Shown here in pieces: positions 16,099 through 24,244 of a stretch of 38,759 nt of DNA (position 1 is the stretch's first letter; each line of letters opens with the position of its first letter). The notes under the pieces are model-generated. The model worked only from the letters and a program-made list of their open reading frames with translations, was not told the origin of the DNA and did no database searches. Source of the DNA: Gammaproteobacteria bacterium (GTDB lineage Bacteria > Pseudomonadota > Gammaproteobacteria > Steroidobacterales > Woeseiaceae). Position numbers and translations under genes: made by a program. The DNA lies in the NCBI GenBank assembly GCA_030425905.1, contig JAUHZT010000015.1:1-38759 (forward strand), written 5' to 3'.

Positions 16099-17139
16099 AT
16101 GGCCGTCGACGTTGCCCAGCTACTGTCGTTTTCGGTAAAGAACAACGCGTCTGACTTACACCTCTCCGGTGGGGTTCCGCCGATGATTCGTGTTGATGGC
16201 GACATCAAGCGGATCAACATGCCGGCGCTGACCCACAAAGATGTCAATAGCATGGTGTACGACATCATGAATGACAAGCAGCGCAAGGACTATGAAGAGT
16301 TTCTGGAAACCGACTTCTCGTTCGAGATTCCGAAACTGGCGCGTTTTCGTGTCAATGCGTTTAATCAGAACCGTGGCTCGGCCGCGGTCTTTCGAACCAT
16401 TCCTTCAGAAATCCTGACGCTTGATGATCTGGGTGCGCCGAAAATTTTCAAGGACCTGTCGATGCATCCGCGCGGCATCGTGCTGGTTACGGGCCCGACG
16501 GGTTCGGGTAAATCCACCACGCTCGCGGCAATGGTCGACTACATCAATGAGAACAAGCCCGATCACATCCTGACCATTGAAGATCCCATCGAGTTTGTGC
16601 ACGAGTCGAAGAAGTCGCTGATCAACCAGCGTGAGGTGCATCGGGATACGCTGGGCTTCAACGAAGCGCTGCGATCAGCTCTGCGTGAAGACCCGGATGT
16701 CATCCTCGTCGGCGAGCTGCGCGACCTTGAGACGATCCGCCTTGCGCTCACGGCGGCAGAAACCGGTCACCTGGTCTTCGGCACCCTGCATACAAGTTCG
16801 GCGGCAAAAACGATTGACCGTATTGTCGACGTATTCCCGGCCGCGGAAAAAGACATGGTTCGTGCCATGTTGTCCGAATCGCTCCGCGCCGTAATTTCCC
16901 AGACCCTGCTCAAGAAAATCGGCGGTGGCCGCGTTGCCGCGCATGAAATCATGATCGGCACACCCGCCATCCGAAACCTGATTCGCGAAGGCAAGATTGC
17001 GCAGATGTATTCCGCAATCCAGACGGGCCAGGGTTCGGGCATGCATACGCTTGACCAAAACCTCGCTGAACTGATGGCGAAAGGTCTGATCAATAAGGAA
17101 GAAGCTCGCTTCAGAGCGGTTAACAAAGAGAATTTCTAG
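16099..17139 (+). CDS. pilT: Type IV pilus retraction ATPase PilT
   Basis: Hexameric motor ATPase at the inner face of the pilus machine that depolymerises pilin and drives retraction, twitching and DNA uptake. The product is 346 residues. It has an N-terminal PAS-like domain (about 1-100), Walker A GPTGSGKST at 132-140 (Lys138), Walker B VILVGELRD, the Asp box TIEDPIEFVH and the His box ETGHLVFGTLHTS. The PilT-specific C-terminal motif AIRNLIREGK is intact, as expected for a true PilT. The start ATG at 16099 has AGAGGGAGA upstream. It is the first of three related ATPase genes in a row, with pilU 38 bases downstream. Confidence 0.97.
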   Translation: MAVDVAQLLSFSVKNNASDLHLSGGVPPMIRVDGDIKRINMPALTHKDVNSMVYDIMNDKQRKDYEEFLETDFSFEIPKLARFRVNAFNQNRGSAAVFRTIPSEILTLDDLGAPKIFKDLSMHPRGIVLVTGPTGSGKSTTLAAMVDYINENKPDHILTIEDPIEFVHESKKSLINQREVHRDTLGFNEALRSALREDPDVILVGELRDLETIRLALTAAETGHLVFGTLHTSSAAKTIDRIVDVFPAAEKDMVRAMLSESLRAVISQTLLKKIGGGRVAAHEIMIGTPAIRNLIREGKIAQMYSAIQTGQGSGMHTLDQNLAELMAKGLINKEEARFRAVNKENF

Positions 17140-17177
17140 GGCTGGCAACAGCTTGCCCGCACGGGAGACAGGCAAAA

Positions 17178-18335
17178 ATGGAACGCGAACAAGCGGTACG
17201 GCTGACGCAGAACCTGCTCAGGAAAATGGTGGAACGCAATGGTTCCGACCTGTTCCTGACCTGCGGTTTTCCGCCGGCAATTAAGGTCGACGGCACCATC
17301 CACAAGGCGACGGACACACCATTGTCGCCCGACCAGGCCGCGATCATGGTGCGTTCCATCATGAACGACAAGCAGGTCAAGGAATTTGATGCGACCAAGG
17401 AATGCAACTTCGCAATTTCGCCGCAGGGTATTGGCCGTTTTCGTGTCAGCGCATTCATTCAGCAGGGCTATGTCGGCGCGGTATTGCGTACCATCACCAC
17501 GGAAATCCCGACGCTCGAAGACCTCGAGCTGCCACCGATCCTGAAAGACGTCGTCATGAACAAGCGCGGCCTGGTCATCGTAGTGGGTGGAACAGGCTCG
17601 GGTAAGTCAACCACGCTTGCAGCGATGATCGGTCACCGCAACGAGAATTCACGCGGGCACATCGTTTCTATCGAAGACCCGGTTGAGTACGTGCATCCGC
17701 ACCGCGGTTGCGTAATTACCCAGCGCGAGGTGGGTGTCGATACCGAGACCTGGCATGCGGCACTGAAGAACACGTTGCGCCAGGCGCCGGACGTCATTCT
17801 TATCGGCGAGATTCGCGACAAGGAAACGATGGAATACGGCATCCAGTTCGCCGAGACAGGTCACCTGTGTCTCGCAACCCTGCATGCCAACAGCGCCAAC
17901 CAGGCACTGGATCGCATTATTAACTTCTTCCCCGAAGAACGTCGTCAGCAATTGCTCATGGACGTGTCGCTGAACACCAAGGCATTCATTTCGCAACGCC
18001 TGATACCGCGCGAAGGCGGCATCGGCCGCATCGCGGCGATGGAAATCATGCTGAATACGCCGCTGGTAGCGGACCTCATATTCAAAGGTGAAGTCGGGCA
18101 GATCAAGGAAATCATGGCCAAGTCCACGCGACTCGGCATGCAGACTTTCGATCAGGCCCTGTTCGATCTGTACGAGTCCGGCGTTATTTCCTACGAAGAG
18201 GCCATGCGCAATGCCGATTCGAAGAACGAACTGCGCCTGCGCGTCAAGCTGGAAAGTAAGCGCGACTCGTCGATTGCCGATCAGCAGAGCGAAAGCCTGC
18301 ACATAATGGAAGAGGATACGGCGCAGACTTTCTGA
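17178..18335 (+). CDS. pilU: PilT-dependent retraction ATPase PilU
   Basis: Accessory retraction ATPase that adds force to PilT-driven pilus retraction. The product is 385 residues, like Pseudomonas PilU (about 380). Walker A is GGTGSGKST at 137-145 (Lys143), Walker B VILIGEIRD, the Asp box SIEDPVEYVHPHRG and the His box ETGHLCLATLHAN. The FFPEERRQQLLMDVSLN and LNTPLVADLIFKGEV blocks are PilU-like and replace the PilT AIRNLIRE motif. The C-terminus (from about 345) is a polar extension. Start ATG 17178 follows GGGAGACAGG. Assignment as the true PilU rather than the next gene rests on length and on these blocks. Confidence 0.93.
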   Translation: MEREQAVRLTQNLLRKMVERNGSDLFLTCGFPPAIKVDGTIHKATDTPLSPDQAAIMVRSIMNDKQVKEFDATKECNFAISPQGIGRFRVSAFIQQGYVGAVLRTITTEIPTLEDLELPPILKDVVMNKRGLVIVVGGTGSGKSTTLAAMIGHRNENSRGHIVSIEDPVEYVHPHRGCVITQREVGVDTETWHAALKNTLRQAPDVILIGEIRDKETMEYGIQFAETGHLCLATLHANSANQALDRIINFFPEERRQQLLMDVSLNTKAFISQRLIPREGGIGRIAAMEIMLNTPLVADLIFKGEVGQIKEIMAKSTRLGMQTFDQALFDLYESGVISYEEAMRNADSKNELRLRVKLESKRDSSIADQQSESLHIMEEDTAQTF

Positions 18336-18364
18336 GCCGGCCTGATTAAGGAATAACAACGAGC

Positions 18365-19423
18365 ATGAACGTCAAGCCGCTATTCAAACTGATGGTTGAA
18401 AAAAAGGCCTCGGACCTTTTCTTCGCCCCGTATGCGCCTGCCAAGATCAAGATCGAAGGCAAGATCATGCCCGTTAACAAGCTCGAACTGACGCCGAAAA
18501 TGGTTAAGCAGGCGGCCATCGAGCTCATGAACGACGAGCAACTCGATTATTTTACGCGTGAGCTCGAGATTGACTTCGCTATCTCCGAGCCAGGCCTCGG
18601 GCGGTTCCGTGTCAATATTTTTCATCAGCGCGGCAACGTGGGCATAGTCCTGCGCTACATCACCAACGAAATGCCCACCCTCGAGGAGCTCGGCATGCCC
18701 GAGCAGCTAAAGGACCTGACGATGCTGCGTCGCGGCCTGATCCTGATGGTGGGTGCAACCGGTGCAGGTAAGTCGACCACGCTGGCGGCGATGATTAATC
18801 ATCGCAATGAAAAGACATCATCACACATTATTACGATTGAAGACCCGATTGAATTCCTGCACCCGAACAAGCAGTCAATCGTTAACCAACGCGAAGTCGG
18901 TCTCGATACCAAGTCCTATGGCCGGGCGCTAAAAAGTGCGCTCCGTGCGGCACCCGACGTTGTGCAGATCGGTGAGATTCGTGACCGTGAGTCCATGCAG
19001 TCGGCACTCGACATGGCCGGTACCGGGCACCTTGTTATGGCGACCGTGCATTCGAACAACGCACCGGAAACTCTCGATCGCATTATCAATCTGTATCCTC
19101 AGGATCATCACTCACAGGTGTTTATGGACCTGGCGCACTACCTGCGCGCCATCCTGTCGCAACGCCTTGTTCGTGGGCGCAACGGCAAGCGTGTTGCGGC
19201 TGTCGAGCTCATGCTGAATACACCCCATATCAAGGACCTGATCCTGAAGGGTGATATTTCGGCCGTCAAAGAGGCGCACAAGGAGTCGGGCGAGCAGGGC
19301 ATGCAGAACTTTGACGATGCGTTGCTCAATCTTTACAAAGCAGGGACGATTACGCTCGAAGAGGCCATGTCGCACGCTGATTCGCGGTCCAACCTCGAAG
19401 CGAAGATTAACTTCGGCGGCTAA
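18365..19423 (+). CDS. Third PilT/PilU-family retraction ATPase
   Basis: A further secretion-superfamily ATPase of the PilT/PilU branch, 352 residues. Walker A is GATGAGKST at 130-138 (Lys136). The Asp box is TIEDPIEFLHPNKQ, Walker B reads VVQIGEIRD with a polar Gln where PilT and PilU have Ile or Leu, and the His box is GTGHLVMATVHSN. Blocks such as MDLAHYLRAILSQRL and LNTPHIKDLILKGDI align better with PilU than with PilT, suggesting a PilU duplication that has diverged. All ATPase motifs are intact. The start ATG at 18365 lies 29 bases after pilU, so pilT-pilU-this gene is probably one operon. The specific role is unknown: extra motor, regulator, or alternative for a second pilus. Confidence 0.9.
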   Translation: MNVKPLFKLMVEKKASDLFFAPYAPAKIKIEGKIMPVNKLELTPKMVKQAAIELMNDEQLDYFTRELEIDFAISEPGLGRFRVNIFHQRGNVGIVLRYITNEMPTLEELGMPEQLKDLTMLRRGLILMVGATGAGKSTTLAAMINHRNEKTSSHIITIEDPIEFLHPNKQSIVNQREVGLDTKSYGRALKSALRAAPDVVQIGEIRDRESMQSALDMAGTGHLVMATVHSNNAPETLDRIINLYPQDHHSQVFMDLAHYLRAILSQRLVRGRNGKRVAAVELMLNTPHIKDLILKGDISAVKEAHKESGEQGMQNFDDALLNLYKAGTITLEEAMSHADSRSNLEAKINFGG

Positions 19424-19434
19424 TCAGGCCCGCG

Positions 19435-19457
19435 GACAGTGCGCTGCGCGCTCTGTC
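19435..19457. terminator. Bidirectional hairpin between the third ATPase gene and the lipocalin gene
   Basis: GACAG (19435-19439) pairs with CTGTC (19453-19457), then a T-T mismatch, then GCGC/GCGC around loop TGC. It lies between two convergent genes and touches the lipocalin stop codon. There is no T tract, so it is a weak intrinsic terminator at best. Confidence 0.35.
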
Positions 19458-19983
19458 ATTCGTGCTCCACGTAAATCAGCTCGTCCGTCGCAAAGCCAAG
19501 CTCACGTGCTTTGCCCACCAGGCGTGCAACAATCGCGGGGTCGAGTTCGGGTGAGCGAGCCAGGATCCAGAGATAGTCGAGGTTGTAACCGGCGATGAGC
19601 GCGTATTCATAGTTTTCGTGGTCGAGTTCGATAATGTTGTACGAACTGTAGAAGGGGCCAAAGAAGCTGACTTCCAGTTGCCCTACGTCTTCGGCGCCAG
19701 CAAACTTCGCTTTGCCCTCAGCCTCATTCCACTCGTTACTGCCCGCATCGAAACCTCGGTTGACCACACGGACTTTGCCGTCATCGCGCAGCCTGTATTC
19801 TGCCGTCACATTGGACAGGCCGCGTTCGAAGCGATGGTCAAGGCGTGCAACTTCGTACCAGGTGCCGAGGTAGCGTTGCAAAGAAAAATTGTTCACCGGT
19901 GTGGCGCCTTCGGGAACGCCGGAACAGCCAGTCAGTGCTGTTAGCAGGCCGAGCAACAGGGCTGAAATCGGAAATCGGTGCAT
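19456..19983 (-). CDS. blc: Outer membrane lipocalin lipoprotein (Blc family)
   Basis: Bacterial lipocalin, a beta-barrel lipoprotein of the outer membrane that binds lysophospholipids or fatty acids in E. coli. The product is 175 residues. The lipobox is LTALTGC with Cys20. The lipocalin GxW signature is YLGTWYEVARLDHRFERG with Trp42. Other blocks are NVTAEYRLRDDGKVRVVNRGF, KAKFAGAEDVGQLEVSFFGPFY and YNLDYLWILARSPEL. Length is as usual for Blc. The start ATG at 19981-19983 begins the signal peptide. It is convergent with the ATPase genes and shares a strand with the pyr genes, 194 bases away. Confidence 0.93.
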   Translation of the reverse strand: MHRFPISALLLGLLTALTGCSGVPEGATPVNNFSLQRYLGTWYEVARLDHRFERGLSNVTAEYRLRDDGKVRVVNRGFDAGSNEWNEAEGKAKFAGAEDVGQLEVSFFGPFYSSYNIIELDHENYEYALIAGYNLDYLWILARSPELDPAIVARLVGKARELGFATDELIYVEHE

Positions 19984-20177
19984 GGTCGCGGAACCCTCAG
20001 GCCTGAAACCTTAAGTTATCGTACAGGCCAGCAACTATGCCACAGGATGCCGCCGTATTTTGCATTCACAGCCTGCGTCACCCTTGTCAGACCGGAGATG
20101 ACTGATGCCAGGCGCTCAAAACTCAAAGCACACCGTCCGGTGTCAAAGCATCAGGAGTTGCGCCGCAGAAGCGGCGT

Positions 20178-21077
20178 TTACCAGGCGACGCTGGATGCGT
20201 CGAAGACCGGACCGTCAACACAAACGCGCTGCATAGCATCGCCGTTTTCAGTCCTGATGCGGACGACGCATCCGGCGCAGCCACCGACGGCACAGGCCAT
20301 GAATTCCTCAAGCGAGACTTCGCAAGCGACGCCATAGCGTGCCGCCAGATCGGCAACAGCGCGCAACATCGGCGTGGGGCCGCAAGAGAAAATCTTGACC
20401 GTGGCAAGCGCTTCGGGGCTCAGGCGAGTGAGCCACTGTTCAGCGAGTTCCGTTACATAGCCGCGGTGACAGCCGTCGAAACCCGCAAGGCTGGTCAGTC
20501 TCGCAGGGATCCCCCAGCGCTCCATGAGCGGCATCGTGCTGTTTGTGTCCGCATCGATGCCGGCGACGGGAATCTGTGATTGGCCTAACTCGAAGGGAAA
20601 AGGCAGTTCGGAGCCCAGAATGGCAAGTGGCTCGAAAGTATCATCGTGCCGCAGCTTGTCCGCGAGAAACACCATTGGCGGGATGCCGACACCGCCGCCG
20701 ATCAATAGTGCCCGTGGCTTTTCCGGGTCGGGATTGAACGGTTGACCGATCGGACCAAGCACGCTGAGTTTGTCACCGACGCGCTTTTTCGACAGCGCGT
20801 GCATGCCATCGCCGACTTTCTTGAACAGTACTTCGATCCAGTCGTCCTGTACGCGCATGATTGACAACGGCCGGCGCATCGGCAGGGTTGCATCGCAGGT
20901 AATATGAATGAAGTTGCCGGGCTTTGCGGCAGCCGCACATTGTGGCACCCGGATGCGCTGGATGAACTGATCGCCGGCGAAAGCCTCGACGCGGAGCAAT
21001 TCGCCTTCTTCGATAAAGATACTGTCGCGGTTGCGTTGCGCATGTTTGCGGCGCTCGATCGATGCAGGCGTACTCAT
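20178..21077 (-). CDS. PyrK-like flavin/iron-sulfur electron transfer protein
   Basis: Ferredoxin-reductase-fold protein resembling PyrK, the electron-transfer subunit that lets class 1B dihydroorotate dehydrogenase use NAD+. The product is 299 residues, longer than typical PyrK (about 250-260). The FAD site is RRPLSIM (68-74), the NAD site GGGVGIPP (127-134) and CGPTPML (232-238). The [2Fe-2S] ligands are Cys262, Cys267, Cys270 and Cys286 in ACAVGGCAGC and RVCVDGP. Its start ATG at 21075-21077 overlaps the pyrB stop by 4 bases, so it is translationally coupled to aspartate transcarbamoylase. No PyrD lies in the window. It could serve dihydroorotate oxidation or another flavoprotein; the coupling favours the former. 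Confidence 0.85.
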   Translation of the reverse strand: MSTPASIERRKHAQRNRDSIFIEEGELLRVEAFAGDQFIQRIRVPQCAAAAKPGNFIHITCDATLPMRRPLSIMRVQDDWIEVLFKKVGDGMHALSKKRVGDKLSVLGPIGQPFNPDPEKPRALLIGGGVGIPPMVFLADKLRHDDTFEPLAILGSELPFPFELGQSQIPVAGIDADTNSTMPLMERWGIPARLTSLAGFDGCHRGYVTELAEQWLTRLSPEALATVKIFSCGPTPMLRAVADLAARYGVACEVSLEEFMACAVGGCAGCVVRIRTENGDAMQRVCVDGPVFDASSVAW

Positions 21078-22072
21078 GTGCGGCCCATTGCGCGTGCGAC
21101 ATGCGCAAGCACGGCCATGCGTACGGCGACACCATTGGTGACCTGGCGGGTAATCACAGAGCGCGGACCGTCGGCCAGGCTGCCATCGATTTCCACGCCC
21201 CGGTTCATCGGCCCCGGGTGCATGACGATGGCGTCCGGTTTGGCCAGTTGCATGCGTTCTGCGTTGATACCGAAGCTGGCGGCGTATTCGTCGGTACCGG
21301 GGATGCCCTCCAGATCATCAATACGTTCCTTCTGGATGCGCAGCGCCATGACAACGTCGGCGTCGCGCAGGCCGTCCTCCAGATTGTCGAGAACCCGCGC
21401 GGATGCGAATTCGCCGTCTGCTGGCGCCATCGCTGGCGGCGACACGAGCCGAAGCTCGCCAACGCCCAGTGTTTGCAAACCGCAGGCGGCAGACCGGGCA
21501 ACCCGCGAATGGCGTATATCGCCAACGATGGCGACGGTCATGTTGGCGAAATCATCACGGTGTTGCCGGATGGTCAACAGGTCCAGCAGGCCCTGAGTCG
21601 GGTGCGATACGTCGGCCTCACCCGCGTTCAGGACACTGACAAAGTCTTGTACGTGCTGTGCGATAAACGCAGGCACGCCTGCGCCGGCATCGCGTACGAC
21701 CATGATATCGACGGCCATTGCCTGCAGCGTGTAGATGGTGTCGAGAATGCTTTCGCCTTTCTTGCGCGACGAAGTGTTGACGTCAAGATTGAGCACGTCC
21801 GCACCGAGCCGCCGCCCGGCGAGGTCGAAAGAGGCGCGGGTGCGGGTACTGGGTTCGAAAAACAGGTTGCCGACGGTGCGTCCTGCCAGTGCATCACTGC
21901 GCACCGGCAGCGCGCCAGCCGGCGCCAGGTAGCTTTCAGCCTCATCCAGCAGCGCGATTATCAGGTCGCGATCAAGATCCTTGAGCGTTAACAGGTGCCG
22001 CAGCGAGCCATCCGCATGCAGTTGCAGGGCGGCTTCGTCAGGCAGGGTCTGGAGGCGGGGGTCGGCTGTCAT
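21074..22072 (-). CDS. pyrB: Aspartate carbamoyltransferase catalytic subunit
   Basis: First committed step of pyrimidine synthesis: joins carbamoyl phosphate and aspartate. The product is 332 residues. The carbamoyl-phosphate site is FFEPSTRTRASF (STRTRAS at 75-81). Other blocks are DVNTSSRKKGES, VLNAGEADVSHPTQGLLDLLT, VAIVGDIRHSRVARS and HPGPMNRGVEI. The N-terminal extension before LLTLKDLDRD is about 28 residues, longer than in E. coli and like the Pseudomonas-type enzyme (about 334 residues). Start ATG 22070-22072. In Pseudomonas the next gene is the inactive dihydroorotase pyrC'; here it is the PyrK-like gene, overlapping by 4 bases. Confidence 0.96.
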   Translation of the reverse strand: MTADPRLQTLPDEAALQLHADGSLRHLLTLKDLDRDLIIALLDEAESYLAPAGALPVRSDALAGRTVGNLFFEPSTRTRASFDLAGRRLGADVLNLDVNTSSRKKGESILDTIYTLQAMAVDIMVVRDAGAGVPAFIAQHVQDFVSVLNAGEADVSHPTQGLLDLLTIRQHRDDFANMTVAIVGDIRHSRVARSAACGLQTLGVGELRLVSPPAMAPADGEFASARVLDNLEDGLRDADVVMALRIQKERIDDLEGIPGTDEYAASFGINAERMQLAKPDAIVMHPGPMNRGVEIDGSLADGPRSVITRQVTNGVAVRMAVLAHVARAMGRT

Positions 22073-22163
22073 CGCGCGTGCATTCTACTCAGAATCGCCG
22101 GCAATGGAATCCACCGGGCCATTCGGACCAGGCTCAGTGCGCGCCGATGCATGGCGATGATGC

Positions 22164-22643
22164 TCAGGAGCCTGCCGTCCCGTCCGCGGGCCGGCCGAGT
22201 TCCGGGTGCCGCAAATAGCGCTCGGCGATACAGACGGCAGCGGCGGCATCGATGTCCTTTTTCCGGATTCTTCCGCGCGCCCCGGAGCGGCGCGCGGCCA
22301 CCAGCCGTTGTTCGGCCTCCTGCGAGCTGTGGCGCTCGTCGATGGTCACGACGGGCAGCTCGTAGCATTCGAGATGGCGCATGAATTCGAGCACGGCCTC
22401 GCTAACCGCACTCGCCGACCCGTCGGCGTGCAACGGCATTCCGACTACCAGCAGGTCCGGGCGCCACTCTTTAATGAGTCGCCGGATCGATTCGTGATCG
22501 GCCCCACCCGGTCCGTTGTCGATAACACCCAACGGGCTGGCTGAGCGCGTGACTGACTGTCCGACAGCCATGCCAATCCGGCGCTGGCCAAAGTCAAACG
22601 CAATGATGGTTGCCGCGGCGCCGAGGGTCGCCGGCTCAGGCAT
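22164..22643 (-). CDS. ruvX: Putative pre-16S rRNA nuclease / Holliday junction resolvase-like YqgF
   Basis: RNase H-fold nuclease of the YqgF/RuvX family, implicated in pre-16S rRNA 5' processing. The product is 159 residues. Active-site candidates are Asp17 in IIAFDFGQRRIGMAVG, the Glu in VTIDERHSSQEAE, and the Asp in RKKDIDAAAAVCIAERYL. The VVGMPLHADG block is also present. The start ATG at 22641-22643 was chosen because it gives the normal N-terminus and overlaps the yqgE stop by 8 bases; a 30-residue upstream extension would lie inside yqgE. The yqgE-ruvX pair is widely conserved. Confidence 0.93.
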   Translation of the reverse strand: MPEPATLGAAATIIAFDFGQRRIGMAVGQSVTRSASPLGVIDNGPGGADHESIRRLIKEWRPDLLVVGMPLHADGSASAVSEAVLEFMRHLECYELPVVTIDERHSSQEAEQRLVAARRSGARGRIRKKDIDAAAAVCIAERYLRHPELGRPADGTAGS

Positions 22644-23199
22644 GACCTGCTTCGGGCGACATTTGGCTGATGTCGATCCCAAGCGTACCGGCGGCGGCCG
22701 ACCAGCGGTCGGCGAACGGCAGATCAAAAACAAGATCGGGTGTGGCCGTGACGGTTAGCCAGGAGTTCGCCAGCATTTCCTGTTCAAGTTGCCCGGGCTC
22801 CCAACCCGCATAGCCCAGCGCAACTAGCGATTTCTGCGGCCCTTGCCCGGCTGCCATGGCGTCGATGATATCGCGGCTAAGAGTAAGCTTGATCTGGCCG
22901 GAAACCGCCAGAGAGTGTTCGTAGCTGTGCGCGGCATCGTGCAGCACGAAGCCGCGTTCCGGCCCGACCGGGCCGCCCAGCAGGACCGGCTTTTCTGCCG
23001 CGGCCTGATCGCTGTCCGGCAGCTCAAGCTGCTCGAACAGTCCGCCGAGTTTCATGCTCAGCGGCCGGTTGATTACAATACCGAGGGCACCTTCCTTGTT
23101 GTGTTCACAAATCAGGGTAACGGTGCTGCTGAAATTGGGGTCGTCCATGCCTGGCATGGCGATGAGCAGCTGATTGGCCAGTGAGTCGTTGGCATCCAT
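22636..23199 (-). CDS. yqgE: YqgE/AlgH (UPF0301) family protein
   Basis: Cytoplasmic protein of the YqgE/AlgH family, with no established biochemical activity. The product is 187 residues. Family blocks are NQLLIAMPGMDDPNFSSTVT, LICEHNKEGALGIVINRPL, LLGGPVGPERGFVLHD and LVALGYAGWEPGQLEQEM. The start ATG at 23197-23199 is preferred over an upstream TTG because the conserved part starts within 10 residues. It overlaps ruvX by 8 bases and lies 51 bases after the TonB-like gene. Confidence 0.95.
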   Translation of the reverse strand: MDANDSLANQLLIAMPGMDDPNFSSTVTLICEHNKEGALGIVINRPLSMKLGGLFEQLELPDSDQAAAEKPVLLGGPVGPERGFVLHDAAHSYEHSLAVSGQIKLTLSRDIIDAMAAGQGPQKSLVALGYAGWEPGQLEQEMLANSWLTVTATPDLVFDLPFADRWSAAAGTLGIDISQMSPEAGHA

Positions 23200-23250
23200 G
23201 GCTGCAAGTATCGGTCGAGATTCGAGCAGGTACAACCGGGAGGTGCGTTG

Positions 23251-24174
23251 TCAGCGCTGGTTGACGCGTGCGGTCGTTGCTGTCAGGTCCTCAGCAAACA
23301 ACCACTTGTACGCAAAGCGCAGCGAATCGTAGTCGGTCTGGATTTCTTTCGGAAAGGGGTCAAATGGCGAGGCGCGGCGCAGAATATCCAGTGCCGCCTG
23401 GTCCAGCGTAGCCGACCCCGATGATTTGCGAATGATGACATCGGCCAGCTCGCCGCTCGCGCTGATGCTGACTTCCAGTGTGGGACTGCCGGAAATGCCG
23501 TTCAGGTCGCCCAGTTCCGGGAAATACTCCTGGCCCACCGCTTCGATGCGGCGCTTCCAGGCATCCAGGTACAACGCGACATTCGATTCGCTGGTGTCGG
23601 CGCTAATCACGAGCTGGCGCGGATCGTCATCGTGAATCAACAGGTTGGCCTGGCTTTCCTGCGGCAGTGGCAGCGTGGCGTCGTTGCCTTTCTCGAGAGC
23701 AAGCGCGATGCTTTCATCCGGGTGCGGTTGTGTGCGCGGGTCATTGGGCAGCTTCAGCTCCTGCTGCCGCGTGGTTGCGAGCAATTCGTCGGCGCGTCGC
23801 TGGTGGGTGGTGGAGTCGACAAACGCATCGCCGTCTTCCTTGCCAAGGTTGTCGACTGGCGCGGCGCTTTCCGGCGTGGCGGATGGCCGCACTTGCTCGG
23901 TTGTATTGCCGCCACCCTGCTGGCTGGCTTGTGCGAGGTACTCGGCCCGATCAGGCCGGTCAATGTACTGGTCCGGGTCGGCGACGATGGTTACTTCCAG
24001 CGATATGGCTTCTGCAAACATATCCGATATCGCCGGGTTAAATGCGATGCCCAGAATCAAAACACCGTGAATCAAGGCCGCAAGAAACAGCATGGCCGGC
24101 AAACGGTCGGTTGCCGGTCTAGCGACCAGCCGAAGCTCGTCGAGCGGATCCAGGGTTACTGCGGTATTAGCCAT
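23251..24174 (-). CDS. TonB-family energy transducer
   Basis: Inner-membrane anchored protein with a TonB C-terminal domain, 307 residues. A single N-terminal membrane helix (about 27-47, PAMLFLAALIHGVLILGIAF) follows a polar leader. The periplasmic middle is Gln/Asp/Pro-rich without classical Pro-Lys repeats. The C-terminal 90 residues hold the TonB fold, with YLDAWKRRIEAVGQEYFPEL, SPTLEVSISASGELADVII and LRRASPFDPFPKEI. In P. aeruginosa the gene at this position (tonB3) is linked to twitching motility; here too it precedes gshB and the Chp operon, with apbE inserted. No exbB/exbD are present in the window. The start ATG 24172-24174 has no strong ribosome site. Confidence 0.9.
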   Translation of the reverse strand: MANTAVTLDPLDELRLVARPATDRLPAMLFLAALIHGVLILGIAFNPAISDMFAEAISLEVTIVADPDQYIDRPDRAEYLAQASQQGGGNTTEQVRPSATPESAAPVDNLGKEDGDAFVDSTTHQRRADELLATTRQQELKLPNDPRTQPHPDESIALALEKGNDATLPLPQESQANLLIHDDDPRQLVISADTSESNVALYLDAWKRRIEAVGQEYFPELGDLNGISGSPTLEVSISASGELADVIIRKSSGSATLDQAALDILRRASPFDPFPKEIQTDYDSLRFAYKWLFAEDLTATTARVNQR

Positions 24175-24244
24175 AAATGAGTTAGCGGGTGCGTCGCGCG
24201 GCGTGTCAGCACGCGCGCATCATCTGCCAAAGTTGCGCTGTGAA

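Noticed and set aside
20161-20176. CGCCGC-AGAA-GCGGCG hairpin next to the stop of the PyrK-like gene
   Set aside because: A 6-bp stem without a T tract on the minus strand; too weak to call a terminator, though it may slow transcript decay.
19984-20177. Search for an RNA gene or riboswitch between the lipocalin and PyrK-like genes
   Set aside because: Apart from the small hairpin at its end, I see no conserved structure, promoter pair or open frame with a ribosome site.
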